This document shows positions 5,226 to 6,234 of a DNA stretch of 6,234 nucleotides, piece by piece. Within the stretch, counting starts at the first letter, position 1. The number at the start of each line of letters is the position of its first letter. The notes under the pieces were generated by a model. It saw nothing but the letters and a program-made list of their open reading frames with translations, did not search any database and had not been told where the DNA came from. The position numbers and the translations under genes were made by a program. This DNA is from Alphaproteobacteria bacterium (lineage in GTDB: Bacteria; Pseudomonadota; Alphaproteobacteria; Puniceispirillales; Puniceispirillaceae). Where the stretch lies: contig WTHY01000148.1 of NCBI GenBank assembly GCA_011522945.1, positions 1 to 6,234 of the forward strand, in the 5' to 3' direction.

Positions 5226-6234
5226 TTAGGCAGAAAACTGAGACAGTGCTGCCCCAGAGGGCGGTGTCACCAAACCGGCTGCATTAGACAAAGCAACGCA
5301 GCCATTTGTAATACAAAGCGCATCTGGGCAGAGGTCTGTCCGCAGGGCATTTTCATTCACATCCATCTCGCATTTTGAGGTTGTGCCTATAGCAGCACTA
5401 ATCGCAAGTCCTGCCTGCTGACCAACAGCAGACCCCATAAAATGCGGCCAAAGCACGCAGTTATCTGGCATCCTATCTGCGAGGGTTAATGCGCCTGACA
5501 CGCCGCCCCATTTTGCGACGTCAGGTTGTAGATATTTCACACCTGCCTCTGCCATTTCCAGAAACTTATCGACGCCATAAATATTCTCTCCCGCAGCAAG
5601 AGGAATTTTTGTTTGGCTTGCCAGGAGTTCCCAATTTTTAACTGAGCTATCTGCCCGGATAGGTTCTTCAGCAAAAATGAGATTATAATCTTCTAAACGC
5701 TGCAAAAAATCACCTGCAGTAGCCAAATCCCATGACTGATTACTATCGATCATCAGATGCCCTTGATGAGGCAGTAGAGCAGCAGCATCTGCCACAAATT
5801 GCAGGTCAGCCTCAACTTCAAAGCCAATTTTCAACTTAAATTCCGTTTGTCCAAGATTGGCATGATCATCAAGCCGCTTTGCCAAATCGTTTGGATTAAG
5901 TGAGCTGGCATAGCTTTGCGCATGCAGGTTGGTCCCCATAAAACTTGCAAAAGATGTGTCTGCTTTGCGCAAACACAAATCCCATGCCGCTGTATCAATG
6001 CCAGCCAGAATATGCTCAAAAACTTCGCGCTGGCCAATATGCAGAAAATACACAGATAATTTTGTACGTAATTGTTCTGTTAATTCCAAAGGTGCAGCAA
6101 ACTGACTGCCAATCAGATGCTTATTCACCACATCTTCCATAAGATGCGCTTTATGCAAATTGGCGCGTGGCGGGAAATTTGACCAGATTTCGCCCCACCC
6201 AAAACAACCATCTTTATCAACCAACTTGATCAAC
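5226..6234 (-). CDS. Enolase-superfamily enzyme, mandelate racemase subgroup (N-terminus outside window)
   Basis: Enzymes of this subgroup abstract the alpha-proton of a carboxylate with Mg2+ and carry out racemisation, sugar-acid dehydration or lactone cycloisomerisation. The visible 336 codons hold the end of the capping domain (VDKDGCFGWGE at the left of the protein) and the full barrel. Counting from the TTG codon at 6233, the KxK base is Lys133/Lys135 (FKLKIGF). The metal ligands are Asp163 (IDSNQ), Glu189 (AEEP) and Glu216 (GEN). The His-Asp dyad is Asp238 (QPD) with His264 (WPH), and Glu289 precedes DVNENALRT. All key residues are present, so it is probably active. The NALRT ending and WPH motif resemble sugar-acid dehydratases and galactarolactone cycloisomerases, but the exact reaction is not decidable. 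The frame runs off the right edge; about 30 residues are missing, and the TTG near the edge is almost certainly an internal Leu. It is the first visible gene of the operon, 3 bases from the transketolase. Confidence 0.93.
   Translation of the reverse strand, partial: LIKLVDKDGCFGWGEIWSNFPPRANLHKAHLMEDVVNKHLIGSQFAAPLELTEQLRTKLSVYFLHIGQREVFEHILAGIDTAAWDLCLRKADTSFASFMGTNLHAQSYASSLNPNDLAKRLDDHANLGQTEFKLKIGFEVEADLQFVADAAALLPHQGHLMIDSNQSWDLATAGDFLQRLEDYNLIFAEEPIRADSSVKNWELLASQTKIPLAAGENIYGVDKFLEMAEAGVKYLQPDVAKWGGVSGALTLADRMPDNCVLWPHFMGSAVGQQAGLAISAAIGTTSKCEMDVNENALRTDLCPDALCITNGCVALSNAAGLVTPPSGAALSQFSA

Noticed and set aside
6231..6233. TTG at the right edge as the start of the enolase-fold gene
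   Set aside because: The family has roughly 30 more residues before the VDKDG...GWGE segment, so the TTG is an internal Leu and the gene continues outside the window.

Overview
The window looks like chromosomal DNA from an alphaproteobacterium of moderate GC content (mid-40s percent by eye). A marine bacterioplankton lineage such as SAR116 or a Rhodospirillales relative fits the style of the proteins, but this is inference from protein character and not from a marker gene. No rRNA, tRNA, CRISPR array or insertion sequence is visible.

Left part (1-2175): three unrelated single genes. A small three-helix membrane protein of the DUF2721 type (13-423, +) faces an NTF2/SnoaL-fold protein (658-987, -). 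A polytopic membrane protein of about ten helices and unknown function (1195-2175, -) follows. A hairpin downstream of the membrane protein gene and a promoter-like site with an overlapping inverted repeat upstream suggest it is its own transcription unit.

Middle (2176-2623): a 448-base gap with no recognisable gene. It holds the putative promoter of the membrane protein gene, several small hairpins, and a terminator-like hairpin for the operon to its right.

Right part (2624-6234): a tight four-gene minus-strand operon, transcribed from right to left and entering from beyond the window. The order is an enolase-superfamily enzyme of the mandelate racemase subgroup (its first residues lie outside), the C-terminal half of a split transketolase, the N-terminal half of the split transketolase, and a classical short-chain dehydrogenase. 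The genes are 3 bases apart, then overlap by ATGA, then by TGATG, so they are probably made together. The set suggests a carbohydrate or sugar-acid pathway: dehydration, epimerisation or cycloisomerisation by the enolase-fold enzyme, ketol (C2-unit) transfer by the transketolase pair, and a carbonyl/alcohol redox step by the dehydrogenase. The substrate cannot be read from the sequence.

The most interesting point is the transketolase pair. The catalytic core is kept (the ThDP-activating Glu, the LSNGH His, the His of the HHQ motif). Several residues that bind donor and acceptor sugars in ordinary transketolases appear replaced, and the two subunit genes are in the order C-half then N-half. 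This points to a specialised ThDP enzyme with an altered substrate pocket.
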